A stretch of DNA of 64,000 nucleotides from Hofstenia miamia (lineage: Eukaryota > Xenacoelomorpha > Acoela > Hofsteniidae): assembly GCA_900660155.1 (NCBI GenBank), contig CABFPE010000732.1, forward strand, positions 183,907-247,906. The letters run 5' to 3'. Made by a program: the position numbers and the translations under genes. Every line of letters starts with the position of its first letter. Position 1 is the stretch's first letter. Below are positions 11,428 through 22,426 of the stretch, in pieces. The notes beneath the pieces were generated by a model, which saw only the letters and a list, made by a program, of their open reading frames with translations, had not been told where the DNA came from and ran no database searches.

Positions 11428-14222
11428 TTTATTTCATAGTTTTGTTGCCTTTCTCAGCTATCTCCTTCATATTTCTCTGTTGTTTTCCGTTGGTTGAGTT
11501 AAAAATCGCTAGAGATTCATATCCACAGAAGATTTTCTGTTATAAATGCAACTTTATAGTACGAAGTGATGTCTGCTGTACCAAACAAACGTAAAATTGC
11601 CTTTCAAAGGAAAATAAATGAATTTCACAAAAAATGAACTCTAAGTTTTCACTTAGACTAATTGACATAGAATTGTCCAATTATTCAGGAACTTTGCTTT
11701 TTCAAATGGTTTTGATTTTACACTGCAATGAATGAAGCAAAGCCCATTGAATGAACGATATGTACAAAATGTTTACAAGGGACTTGAGAAGATACAATTT
11801 ATGTCCTTAGCATTACAAATTAAATTGGAAATGCTCTAGATTCCGATTCGATTAACCAATCAGGAGCAAGTGTAAAATAGCACAAAACTAAAAGCTTGTT
11901 TGGTAGCTTTGCCCAGGAAGCATTCCATAATTGGTCCATTAATGGGCCATTACTGGTGCCATTATTGGCCATTGGTGGTAAATGACCGCTGGCACAACAA
12001 TGTTTGCCAACCGTCATACATTACTGGGCCATTGTTGAGCTAATAATGGCCCATTAATGGGTCATTGATGGAAACAGTAGGTTTTTGATACTATAGCATT
12101 AATTTGTATATGTAGAACAACAATTTTAAATTGTTTAGCAGTTCAAACATTGCTGCTTAAACAAACACAAGCCCAACAAAGGACAGAAGGATACCTTTGA
12201 GATCCTGTGATGCATATTTAAAACTAACACTTGTTAAAAATTTAAAAGAATGTTTTGTTTATGACAATAAGCATAAATATCTGTCAAATTTAACAAAAAA
12301 TTTTAATTTTAAAATTAAGTACAATCGTGAAAAATTTCTTCTGCTCGTGAAAAATGTCTTCTGCTCAATTGTAGCTTTTTATATAACATTTAATTTCAAA
12401 GTGTCCCAATATTAATGAATAAATTCTTTTTAAATTACGTTTAGCAGGTATATCAGAATTTTCTACAAATTAAAAATTTCAAAATATCTTTTCGCATTTC
12501 CTTTTTTATATTAAAAGGAACTAGGAATCAAAATAATCAAGTGAATTTTATTTGCAAACATCTGCTCATTGATTATTGATTACTAAGGTTGCTACTAAAG
12601 CTGCTAATGGTCTATCAATGAGCCACTGATGGCATCAGTGGTCACAAGTATGTTTCCCACCAGCAGTTTAATGATTTTTGCCAATGTTATATTATGATTT
12701 GTAATTCGCAACTTGGTATAATTTGATTGAGTTAAGAACAGGGTGTATTTGTGTGGGGCCTTACGCCTGCCCCTTTTTGGGCAGGCCAATTTCAACTCAT
12801 TCTCATACGATATGATCGATATATAGATGAATAGTCTTTTTGTTTGACATAAAGTGCAAAAAAGTTATTCATGTTATTCTTATTGCGTCCATCTATGTTT
12901 TTGTTTTATTTATCATTTATGCACGGTTGAGCGCGGCATTATGCTAAAAGGGTGAAAAAACTACCTATGCCTATATGTCTCTGATAAGAATTGGGCCTCC
13001 CCCTTTTAGAAATACCTCGATACGCGCCTGGTTAATGATACAGTTAAAACTGTGTATAGCATATTATGCTTAAGATGGAACACTTTGCTACAAACAATTG
13101 AATTTATTATAAACTGCTTATAAAAACAAGAGCTGGCATACTAATTTGTGCTATCAAATACGAAAGGTTAAGTAAATTCATTTGTTATGAAAATTAAATT
13201 TGATCAGTCATAATTGTAAATTATTAAATTGATATTTGTTCGCTAGATGGCAGATTGATCTAGCAATGCCATTAATGGGCCAATGTCGGGCCATTAATGG
13301 CCATGAGTTACGGATAAATAATACTTTTGGAAAATTGAAATCAAACTTTAATGTAATTATTATGTTATATACAATAATATAATAATTTCTCTGTAAAATT
13401 GTGGAATTTTAAGATTTTTAAAACTTTTTGTTTTGTTGTTATGGTTGGCAAATGAATGGCAAATGAGTGGCCATTGTTGGCCAGTGGTGCCTGCAGTGAG
13501 GCATTGTTGGACCAATAATGGTTGTTTCCTGGGCTCTAAATAGTTCCAAAAGGAAAAAGAAGAGCAGGTTTCAATGTTAAATTTTCTTCTGCTGCCATTA
13601 TTCGAAGTTCTAAAAAGAACTTCTTTATTGTTTTCGCTATCTAGTGAATAAATTTCGTCATTGTCTTTATCATGTAAAATATCAAACACGTGTTCTTTGT
13701 ATTCATAATATAATGTTTTTTTTCTTCTCAAAACGGATTGCGCATTTTCCTTGATGGTTGCTTCATCAATTGTCTTCAGATTTAAATCTAATCTACTAAT
13801 CTCCACTAACTGTAGATTCATGGTGCAATTATTTTCTAAGACATTATTAACATCACAAAATGAAGTATTATCAGGATATGTTTTTGTATATTCTAATAAA
13901 GACTAATTTCCAATGTTCCAAATTTTAAAATATTTCCAGATCTTCAATGATTCGTAGTAATGAATAAGAAAACTTAAAAATGTTTGAAAGTCAAAAAATC
14001 TAAGAAGATTCTATAATAGCTATTGACATTGTAGGTTTTATTAAAGTTGACAAGTTTATTGAAATGAATATATATATATATATATATATATACAAATAAA
14101 TTCGACATACTAATTTCCAATATTCCAAATTTCAAAGTATTTCCTTCAATTTTTCTCAGAATTTGACTGTGATAGAGCAGATCTTCAATGATTCGTAGTA
14201 ATAAATAAAAATTTATGTTCAT
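11428..14222 (-). pseudogene. TRIM-like pseudogene (coiled coil and propeller part), interrupted
   Basis: Read from 14222 downward, this has the coiled-coil end (LRKIEGNTLKFGILEIS), then at 13821-13560 the middle region (LQLVEISRLDLNLKTIDEA, then HVFDILHDKDNDEIYSLDSE). Beyond an inserted 1.6-kb transposon come the blades found at 11905-11428 (ANKLLVLCYF-like, then a SISLSENLEF-like stretch and a 3' end with KEIAEKG). It aligns piece by piece with the genes at 20320 and 27160. RING and B-boxes are absent. Internal tandem duplication at the 5' side, several frame changes and the insertion show that it is dead. Confidence 0.75.
11911..13534. mobile_element. Non-autonomous DNA transposon, GCCCAGGAA termini, iterated CCATTAATGG motifs
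   Basis: The left end GCCCAGGAAGCATTCCATAA and the inverse of the right end, GCCCAGGAAACAACCATTA, are inverted copies. The palindrome CCATTAATGG and variants (GGTCCATTAATGGGCC, ACCAATAATGG, CCATTGTTGGCC) recur in clusters near both ends and once more at about 13265-13310. Comparison with the uninterrupted TRIM pseudogene near 27700-27720 shows exactly where it inserted. The interior has no transposase. No clear target duplication could be fixed because the flanks are diverged. Reading frames inside (12197-12415, 12604-12795) are not genes. Confidence 0.75.
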
Positions 14223-14404
14223 TTCAACTTAAAAATGTTTGAAAGTCAAAAAATCTAAGAAGATTCTATAATAGCTATTGACATTGTAGGTTTTATTAAA
14301 GTTGACAAGTTTATTGAAATGAATATATATATATATATATACTACAGTATAAATATTGACCAATAACAATTAGACATATGGCATTATATATATATATATA
14401 TATA
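13903..14404. repeat. ~210-250-bp tandem duplication plus (TA)n tracts within TRIM pseudogene
   Basis: A segment containing ATCTTCAATGATTCGTAGTA, then AAAATGTTTGAAAGTC and TTGACAAGTTTATTGAAATG, occurs twice (about 13930-14092 and 14185-14340), each copy ending in a (TA)n tract. A third TA tract is at about 14384-14404. The second copies of these motifs are nearly identical to the first, so this duplication is younger than the pseudogene. Confidence 0.8.
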
Positions 14405-15196
14405 TAAATTTCACAGCTTTGCTCTACTATTGTAGTTGTGTTTGAGATGGAATTTCAGTGTTTAGATTTGTTTAATAATTCTATATATCCAACATTGGTC
14501 TTGCACACAGAAAAATTTCTAAAATATTTATGTAAAGTATCATAAATATGTGCCGAATTGGCAGTAGTTTTAAATGGACAGGGTTTGACTAGGCTAGGGA
14601 AAAAATTGGGGATGTCCAACTCTGTTTGTTGGTTGCCAACTTTGTTCTCAATCTGTTAAATCCATTTCTTTGGTGTGTCTTGAAAATAAAACTGACATAT
14701 TTGGTGATATTTATGAATTGCAATACAATAATGAATTTATTTTTATTATTGAATTACAACAGTAAATTTTACAAATGGGATCCCGGTCCCATCACACAAG
14801 GGTGACATTATCATTCTTTAAAGAATCTGAAGATTTGAACTTCAAGAAAATATTGTTAATGAATGGGTAATAATATCTGATTGAGCGGTAATCATGCTAC
14901 ATAGACAAGTGATAAGCCGTTGATATCTGATGTAGGGTTACACACAATCATTATTATTAAAATAATAAAATACAAATTTTCAGTCAAAATAATATTTTCT
15001 AAGTGCCGAAAAACGAAAATACATGTGATTATATATACATGTAAAAGATATACCTAAAATTCCATTGTGTAGGCAATTTAATGATAAGCGATAAACTTTT
15101 TCCCATATTTACTGCAAGAAATGACTTTGTATTTATTAAGTTAAGCACATGTACAAAACGATGCAGTCGCAAGATGGCGTTATCATTAATTCTTAA
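14405..15196. other. Gene-free stretch
   Basis: No gene or RNA feature recognised. It ends with the target-site sequence of the hAT-type element that begins at 15197. Confidence 0.35.
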
Positions 15197-15818
15197 TAGA
15201 GCCCAAAGCCGGTAATAAATTTATCGGCGGCGGCGTATACCACGTATGCTAAAAATGATTAAATTTGATTAAAAAATTGCCTGAATAGGCTTATACCGTA
15301 TCTTACAGGCCCACTCACCGAGTGCACATGCATGAAGCTACAGTTACGGTGTGTATATAGGCCTATATAAACCTAACATTTTTGTGTATATCAATTTTTT
15401 CATATAATCGTTTAGGATGGCTAGCCTAATGTCTACTCGTACGTACCGTAATAGGTTTACATGTATACTAATATGTAAAAGCTTTTTACTAAATTTATAA
15501 TACATCACTCCTTCTTCTCGAGAACCACACTATCACCAACCACAATAGGGCTACATCAAAGGACAAAAGTTCTCGATGGGCATTTATTCTAATGTGAGAT
15601 TCGGGTACTTTCAGCGGACCGGTCCTCAGGAAAAGGAAGTCCTTTTTCTATTGAAGTATTCATAGAAAGTGATTAACCATTTTACATGACGTCAGTCACG
15701 TCACTCTCATAACATTCTGTTATGAAAATTCCTACTTAAATTAATTCACAATATGAACGTTGTACGCCGATGGAAATCATTGGCGGCGGAGGCTCCACCG
15801 GCGTGGCGTCGGGCTCTA
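15197..15818. mobile_element. hAT-type non-autonomous element with 8-bp target duplication
   Basis: The element starts TAGAGCCCAAAGCCGG and ends GGCGTCGGGCTCTA, i.e. inverted termini TAGAGCCC with further GC-rich similarity. It is flanked by a perfect 8-base direct repeat ATTCTTAA at 15189-15196 and 15819-15826. An 8-bp duplication plus (T/C)A(G)-type ends is diagnostic of the hAT superfamily. The outer ~50 bases on both sides are unusually GC- and CG-rich for this window (GGCGGCGGCG). The 622-base length has no transposase. The intact duplication suggests a fairly recent insertion. Confidence 0.85.
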
Positions 15819-15826
15819 ATTCTTAA

Positions 15827-16554
15827 CATGTGCCTGTCTAGATCTCTCAAAAGAATTTAATTCTTTTAATCATGTGATACTATACTTAACATGCTCATCA
15901 TATATCTAATTACTTAAGTAATAGATTTCAGCAAGTTAGTTTAAATGTACCTATTTGTATACTCATTGTTCAAAAAGTTGTATCCTAGTCATGACCTCCC
16001 AGAAACATATTTTTCTAAAGTGAGATTTGTAAATGCTTTTCGGAGAACTTCAATTTCTCAATGTTTTTAGATTGGTTATTAATAATTTGTAAGTTCGAAT
16101 GGCAACAATTTAATGAATGATTTCTTTAAAATGTTTTTCTTATTGTAGATTTGTGGTAGTGGAGCGTGCCATACTAAGCAAGCATTCTATTTAAGAATTA
16201 AAAATGAACCGATGAAACTACTGATTAATTATATACTTCTATATATTGACAAAACCAGAGCATATTCATTCCATGAGTTCCAATAATAGATATTCAGAGA
16301 ACAAGTTAATCCAACTTCTTCTTACATAACAAAGGCCTCCAGCCAAAGTGATGAACCATTTCTAAGACCTTACTCTCAGCCCATTTTAGATAAGAGAAAA
16401 TGCAATAACTACAGCTACATGCGCTTCCTGACTGTACTCATCCTTATAGCTATTCATAATATCACCCAGATCAAGGAGCTTAACCACTAACCATTTAAGG
16501 CAGCTGGTTATCTTACCAGTCGCCCAAAGTGATACCCTAAGTGGTGATCAAACA
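15827..16554. other. Gene-free stretch
   Basis: No gene recognised on either strand; AT-rich throughout. Confidence 0.35.
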
Positions 16555-16610
16555 ATGAATAACATAATTTATTGCCACAAATATATTATTTATCTTATAA
16601 TTCCCTTGCA

Positions 16611-16737
16611 GATGTTCACTGTTGGCGAAAATTTTCTAATTTTTTGGTCTGATGGACCCATGGGTAATTGGTATCCCAGAGAAATTTTACGCGTCAATAA
16701 TAAAAGCTATCATATTAAATATGATGATTTTTTTTAA
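16611..16737 (+). pseudogene. Possible orphan exon, Tudor-like fold fragment
   Basis: Directly after a good 3' splice-site sequence (TAATTCCCTTGCAG, ending 16611) a frame reads MFTVGENFLIFWSDGPMGNW followed by YPREILRVNNKSYHIKYDD. The pattern (V-G-x-x-F-x-x-x-W-x-D-G-x-x-G-x-W-Y-P plus a Y-x-I-x-Y-D-D strand) resembles Tudor/SGF29-like small beta-barrels that read modified proteins. No downstream donor or partner exon is evident, so it may be a stranded exon or a scrap of a mobile element. Low confidence. Confidence 0.3.
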
Positions 16738-16907
16738 TATTTCACAATTGACATAATATCGCGCCCATAGGGTATTGATATAAATAATAACAGTCATCTA
16801 CACATAGTCAATTTATTTAGTACATAAAATTCTGATATTTTTGAAGACACATAAGCACAGAGCGGCTTTAAACTGTTTCAAGGTATTGCATTCATGTAGC
16901 GGAATTT

Positions 16908-17210
16908 TTAAAAAATTGAGAAGTTTGACAGCAGCCATAAATGGGGATTTATCCATGTTGGGTACAGGACACCTGGGAGTGACAAAGTGGGATAACGCGT
17001 CTGTCTGGTAGACCTAACCTCGGGTCTAAACGGACGTAATGAGTATGGAGCCAGGTAATTCCAAAGTTTATATTCGATGCAGGCCAAAGCAAAGTTGCGC
17101 CTATTTCGTAGCAGTACTAGAACCAAATCTGCATATTCATTGGATGAGACTGGTTGCCAATAATGAAGACCCAATATAATCCTGATTGCACGTCGTTGAA
17201 TGGCGCAGAA
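16908..17210 (-). mobile_element. LINE ORF2 C-terminal scrap
   Basis: The minus-strand frame contains IQRRAIRIILGLHYWQP, then YADLVLVLLRNRRNFALAC and IEYKLWNYL. This is the typical region after the reverse transcriptase in Jockey/CR1-type LINEs (family form VQRRALRIIxG...L.L.L..RR). The upstream frame towards 17342 runs into the piggyBac sequence of the opposite strand and is not LINE. No RT core is present. Confidence 0.65.
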
Positions 17211-17960
17211 TGGAATCAAATTGTGCGTAAGCGTCATGTGCGTCAACACAGAAATATGGAGGAGGATAATGAATCTACAGATAGTGAAAGTGGTCCGGAG
17301 GTCTCGAGTGATGAGCCCACAGGTTTTGTCAGTAATTTTCAAAATTGTTTTTATAGTCCTTGGGAATTGGTTCTGATAGTGACAGTTCTCTTATAAACAC
17401 CGATGATGATTCAAATGACGAACTTTGAATCATCTACAACTTCAGACGACGATAGTCCAGTGCTTCCTAGAGTCATCAATCAAGTCAATTACAAGGGAGG
17501 GACGGTACTACTTGGCAGGTCTTAAATTCATCACTTACCACAACTGTGGGTCGAAGACCTGTATACAATGTATTTATTTCAAAGCCAGGTGTACCTAGCT
17601 CAACCAAAAGCTTAGTTACAAGTGAAAAGAAAGAATGGGAAGATTTTTTTTCTGACAATATACTTATTTATATTAGAAATGCTACAATTTAAGACGCAAG
17701 CAGACTCTCTATTTCTAATTTTGATCTCACTATATCGAAATTGAAAAATATTCGATTTTTTAATAAAAATAAATGCGGAGTTGATGTTTACGACAGCATG
17801 GCAAGAATGTATACTGCAAAGTCTGCAACAAGACGATGGTCTTTGGCCATCTTCCATTCCCTATTTGATATTTCCATATTAAATGCTTGGATATTATATA
17901 GACAAGTAATGGGCGTTAAAATCAAGCGCAAAGAAGTTCATTGTTAAAGTGTATTAGCAA
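17190..17960 (+). mobile_element. piggyBac relic lacking its catalytic core
   Basis: The N-terminal part shows an acidic stretch (EEDNESTDSESGPEVSSDE). Later, in other frames, comes WQVLNSSLTTTVGRRPVYN followed by WEDFFSDNILIYIRNATI, the usual lead-in to the piggyBac transposase domain. The next recognisable part (17741-17947) is already the C-terminal end: FFNKNKCGVDVYDSMAR, then TRRWSLAIFHSLFDISIL and NAWILYRQ. The first two catalytic Asp blocks are missing between them, so the middle was deleted; frame changes are also present. Non-functional. Confidence 0.75.
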
Positions 17961-19210
17961 CTTGTGGAAGTACCATCTAATCAACCACACATTGAATTTG
18001 ATATGCCTGGAATAAGTCTGGAATCTACAAATTCGAATATTTACATCTTCCATTACTAACAGTGCGTGACACCATAGATGGTATTTTGCTTATTTTGAAA
18101 CTGATTTTGATTCACTAAAGCGCTATAATTTTGACCAATAATAGAACTTTCTGATGATCTATTAGATTCTTCATTTCTCAAATTGATGGCTCCTACACAG
18201 CCCCAAATGTTTTTGGAGTAAAAATGGATGAAACATTCTAAAAAACAATAAATTGAAATATTAAAAATCTAAATATCTAATGATGGAAAAACTAATACAA
18301 CTTCTACGTTAAAATACAACTGTCAAGCAAAACTATTTAATTGTTAAAATATGCAAACATAATATGTATCCACGAGAGTAGATGAGGATTAAATAATCCA
18401 TGTAAGTCAACAGACCGTTAAAAAAACCGACTTAAGCTCTCTTAAGCCCATTTTGTATTGAAACGGCAATGTGGCCATAACTTCGTCAAATGAATTGCAG
18501 AAAAAACGTATGAGGGCTCAAAATAATCGTTATTGATTAATCTATGCGTTTTTATACTCGAAATACACACGTTTTTTTCTACCATCATTGGTGTCGCGAA
18601 CTGTAAGTAAACATGTGCAGTGTGCAAAGTGTCAAAATAAGACTCAAACATTATGTCTAAGTGCGGAAGATCACATTGTGGACCCTGTACTGTAATTAGT
18701 GAAAAATATGTAAAAATTATATGTTGTAGCTGCAATTCATGAAAAATATTTGGTATTTGTCCTACTGTATTTAAGCATTTTTGTGTGATTGCGCATAATA
18801 TATTTTGTTTCAGAAATCGTCTCTCTAGTAAATGAATTATTCTAACATTTACATATTATGACATTGTAGATAAATGTGTTTAGCATGGAACACCATGCTC
18901 TCAAATTGTCTGTTATTAAAGTGGGCGGCACATGATCAAACACTTTGCTGAGGTCTATTGAGAATAATCTGACTACATCAGCTCCATTAAGAGTGTAAAT
19001 GGATTATCTGTACTGGCTGCTGTGACTGGTTTCATGAACTTTGCAGCAGAAACGAGGGGTCATTTGATGTAGTTTTGTATGACAAATGTACTGATAATGA
19101 ATAAAAAATTGTTTAGAAGCGGGTCTATTGGGTTGGTCGCAGTAGCAAACAATTCATTAATTCAATGATGCCTTAATTTAGTCAAAATATTGGAAAATTT
19201 ATGAATAAAA
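17961..19210. other. Gene-free stretch
   Basis: No gene recognised. The reading frame at 18442-18735 (minus) shows no known motif and sits in average-composition sequence. Confidence 0.35.
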
Positions 19211-20093
19211 ATGCAAAATATAGATATTCGGTATTATAATAAACGTGATGAGATCTATTCAATAATTCAAGAAATTGGAAAATTCTTTATTACTAAATCT
19301 TCAAAAATTGATAGAATTAGAAAGTTTAGTATTGGATCCAACCCAACTTTGTTCTTTCGCAACTGCTTATCACAGCTACCAAATGCTAACTTACTAATAT
19401 TGATTCCTTCCTGTTTTTCTAAACTAATCGAAGTAGATGATGAGCTAACAGAATCAAAACCATTTCCCATTTCATTTTGTGATGTTTACAAAATTTCACG
19501 CATTTGCTCAAGTCAATGTAGTAAATTTGTTTTATTTATTATCGAATTTTTTTAAATACTGCATAAAATCACGATCATGTGAAAAAGCAAATTTACCACG
19601 AAAATATGNCCTTCCTGTTTTTCTAAACTAATCGAAGTAGATGATGAGCTAACAGAATCAAAACCATTTCCCATTTCATTTTGTGATGTTAACAAAATTT
19701 CTAAAATTTGTTCAAGTCCTTGTAGGAATTATGTTTTATTCTTTTCTAAGAAATTGTTGGCTTTTTTTTAAATACAGTGTAAAATCCCAGTCATTAGAGA
19801 AAGCACATTTAGCAGAAGAATATAACACCATATGGTAACTTAGTCTAAATGAAAATTTAGATTATATTGTATTTCATAATCTCAACGGAATTTATTTGTT
19901 TTCTTTTAAATCTCAAGCAGTTTTACGTTCGTTTGGAAATTCAGAGAACACTGCATACTTTACTGTTGCATTTCAAACTCAAAATGTTTTGATTGCAGGA
20001 TGTACAGATAATTCTCTAACAATATTTGACATTACCAAAGGAAAACAACTGAGAAAGATTAAAGAGATATCCGATGAAAACAATGATGATTAA
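19211..20093 (+). pseudogene. TRIM-like 3' gene fragment (propeller part)
   Basis: The 5' end reads DEIYSIIQEIGKFFITKSS, then RKFSIGS and LSQLPNANLLIL, then KLIEVDDELTESKPFPISFC. This corresponds to the last ~290 codons of the neighbouring gene at 20320. The tail (19896-20093) reads LFSFKSQAVLRSFGNSE and ends with QLRKIKEISDENNDD. RING, B-boxes and coiled coil are absent. A stretch of about 80 bases beginning CCTTCCTGTTTTTCTAAACT occurs at 19406 and again at 19610, right after a single n at 19609, so the join is probably an assembly seam. Its 3' flank (20190-20280) repeats at 22230-22310, showing that this fragment and the next gene arose by tandem duplication. Confidence 0.75.
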
Positions 20094-20319
20094 GAAATAA
20101 AAGATGTACCATTTTATATCTCTGGATTAAATTAGTAAATCCTCATTTTTAATCAAGACAATGAAATTTTGAAACTAAAACTTTATTGAATTCATTAAAA
20201 TTCTAATATCACCATTCTGTAATAATCTCAATATAAAAATGTGAAAAATTGCATTATTCTATATGATAAATTACTTAAATCTCCTGTAAGCTGCATTTTT
20301 TGCAATACAATTTGACAGA

Positions 20320-21816
20320 ATGGCAAATTATCTGGAACTGTTAACATGCTCTGTGTGCTTGGATATTTATAAAGATCCTGTTACTTTAAGTTGTCTTCAT
20401 TCTTTCTGCAAACAATGCATTAACAGCTATGCCAAAAACCAACAAACTATTAATTGTCCAGTATGTCGAAAAACAGCAGAAGTGAAATCAATAAAAGATG
20501 ACTTTCGCATAGCTGAGTTTGTTGGGCTACTTAAGTCTTTTGAAAGTAAAGCTGAAAAACCTTTTAATTGTTGTGATGTATGTGATGACGATATTGAACC
20601 AATCGAAGTTCATTTATGCAAAGATTGTGGGAAAGTTCTATGCATGAACTTTCGCCTTAAACATGGAAAAAGCAAAAGAACAGCGAACCATACTGTATAC
20701 GCCTTAAGTTCAAAACCTATTCCTTACTGCAAAGAGCACAATAAAAAATTGGAATATTATTGCAATGATAACAAATGTAAGAAATTGCTTTGTGTAAGTT
20801 GTGCATTGGTTTTTCATGAAGGTCATGATAAACGAACAATTCAACAACAAGTAGAAACATTTACAGACGAAATTGAAAGGAATGTAGAAATTATAAGTTC
20901 GCAGAATGAAAATTTGAAGTCTTACCTTGAATACTCCAGAAAAAATGAATTAGAAATTATGGAGAAATTTAGGGAAATTGATGTCCTTGCATGTAAAAGA
21001 CGCGACTTTGTTATTAAGCAGGCGAATGAAGCTTATGAGAAACAAGGTGAAGCTATGAACAAAGAGCAATCAAAACTTCTCGATAAAGTTAGAGACAATG
21101 TAATAAAATTAGAGGAATTTGAAAAGAATTTGTCACATTTTATGGAGCATACAGTGAGTAATCTTGAAAAGAAGTCATTTTTTGATGTAAATGAAATTCA
21201 TATTGAAATGAACAATCTCTTGGAAGGTGAAATTAATTTACAAAGAGTGGAAAGTGGAAAGCTAGAATTTATTTCAAATACGTATGATGAAACTAAAATA
21301 AGCAAACATGTTCATTCGTACATTGGAGAATTTAATGCAGAAATTGATGTGAAAACCAAACGATTTTTGATAAAAGAAAAGAATGCATTTTATTATGAAA
21401 TCTGTATGAAACCTCAACTATTAGCAAGATATCAAATTGAAGGAGATTTGCGTGATATTTTGTATGATAATAAACATGAAGAGATTTATTCAATAATACA
21501 TGAAAGTGGTAAATGGTTTATTACTAAAACCTCAAGGAGTGGTAGCACTAGAAAATTTAGCATTGGATCCTTTTCAATTCAGTTCTATCACGGCAGCTTG
21601 TCACAGCTACCTAATGGAAACTTACTAGTATTGTGTCATTTTGATGATAATACTCCTAATAAACTAATAGAAGTAGATGATGAGTTAACTCAATCAAACC
21701 ATTTTCCATTTCATTTTGTGATGTCAACGATATTTCTCGGATTTGTTCAAGTCCTTGCAGGAATTTTGTTTTATTCTTTTCTTGGGAATTGTCGAAATTT
21801 TTTAAATACTGCGTAA
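20320..21816 (+). CDS. TRIM-like RING/B-box protein, C-terminally truncated by frameshift
   Basis: Probable ubiquitin E3 ligase of the TRIM type. RING finger at residues 10-49 (C10, C13, C25, H27, C30, C33, C46, C49; complete C3HC4). B-box 1 at about 85-115, where the ligand expected at position 111 is Phe (LCMNFRLKH), while the gene at 35437 has Cys there. B-box 2 at about 135-175 is complete. A charged coiled coil follows to about 290, then a beta-rich C-terminus with DLRDILYDNKHEEIYSIIHE and LSQLPNGNLLVLC, which resembles propeller blades. Compared with its fragment neighbour, one A is missing near 21690 (TCAAACC for TCAAAACC), so the last ~35 codons are out of frame and end at 21816. The remaining ~125 codons lie downstream, separated. 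The ATG follows a splice-acceptor-like TTTGACAG. Either a recently broken gene or a consensus error; single exon otherwise. Confidence 0.8.
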   Translation: MANYLELLTCSVCLDIYKDPVTLSCLHSFCKQCINSYAKNQQTINCPVCRKTAEVKSIKDDFRIAEFVGLLKSFESKAEKPFNCCDVCDDDIEPIEVHLCKDCGKVLCMNFRLKHGKSKRTANHTVYALSSKPIPYCKEHNKKLEYYCNDNKCKKLLCVSCALVFHEGHDKRTIQQQVETFTDEIERNVEIISSQNENLKSYLEYSRKNELEIMEKFREIDVLACKRRDFVIKQANEAYEKQGEAMNKEQSKLLDKVRDNVIKLEEFEKNLSHFMEHTVSNLEKKSFFDVNEIHIEMNNLLEGEINLQRVESGKLEFISNTYDETKISKHVHSYIGEFNAEIDVKTKRFLIKEKNAFYYEICMKPQLLARYQIEGDLRDILYDNKHEEIYSIIHESGKWFITKTSRSGSTRKFSIGSFSIQFYHGSLSQLPNGNLLVLCHFDDNTPNKLIEVDDELTQSNHFPFHFVMSTIFLGFVQVLAGILFYSFLGNCRNFLNTA

Positions 21817-22190
21817 AATCGCAGTCCTTTTAGAAAGCACATTGACCAAAGGAATATAATTATATATGGTCAATTAGTCTAAATGAAAATTTCGATTCTA
21901 TTGCATTCACGAATCACATTGGAATTCATTTGTTTTCATTTAAAGCTCAAGCAGTTTTACGTTCGTTTGGAAAGTCGGAGAACATTATATATCGTGGTGT
22001 CGAATTTCTAACTCAAAATGTTTTGATTGCGGGATATAAAGATACATCTCTAACAATATTTGAGGTAACCAACGGAAAACAACTGAGAAAGATTAAAGAG
22101 ATAACAGATGAAAACAACAAAGAATATGAAATAAAGGAAATCCCACATCTTATCTCTGCAAACAATGACTCATTGTTGATTTTTAATTAA
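21817..22190 (+). pseudogene. Detached 3' end of the TRIM-like gene at 20320
   Basis: The proper frame resumes with SISLNENFDSIAF, then LFSFKAQAVLRSFGKSE, LTQNVLIAGYKDTSLTIFE and QLRKIKEITDENNKEYE, and stops at 22190. It matches the tail of the fragment at 19896-20093 and the C-terminus of the intact gene at 35437 (LYENMLLASSEHSLYLFDA). Two stop codons, a TAG and a TGA near 21830-21845, separate it from the upstream frame in addition to the single-base loss near 21690. Without it the product lacks its final propeller blades. Confidence 0.75.
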
Positions 22191-22426
22191 CGCAAAGAAA
22201 TATTTAAAATCAAACTTTAAAGAGTTCATTAAAATTCTAATATGACCATTCTGTAATAATCTCAATATAAAAATGTGAAAAATTTTAATATTTTATATGT
22301 TAAATTTGTATCTATTTATTTTTCCAATAATTATATTCAGATCCTTTTCGGAAAAAATATCATTAATTTTTAAAAATTCTGGTTGGATCAGATCTGAAAC
22401 TTGATGTTTTTTACCCTTATCGGATT

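Noticed and set aside
17154-17396. 80-residue frame opposite the LINE scrap as an independent gene
   Set aside because: The acidic stretch and following segments fit the N-terminus of a piggyBac transposase.
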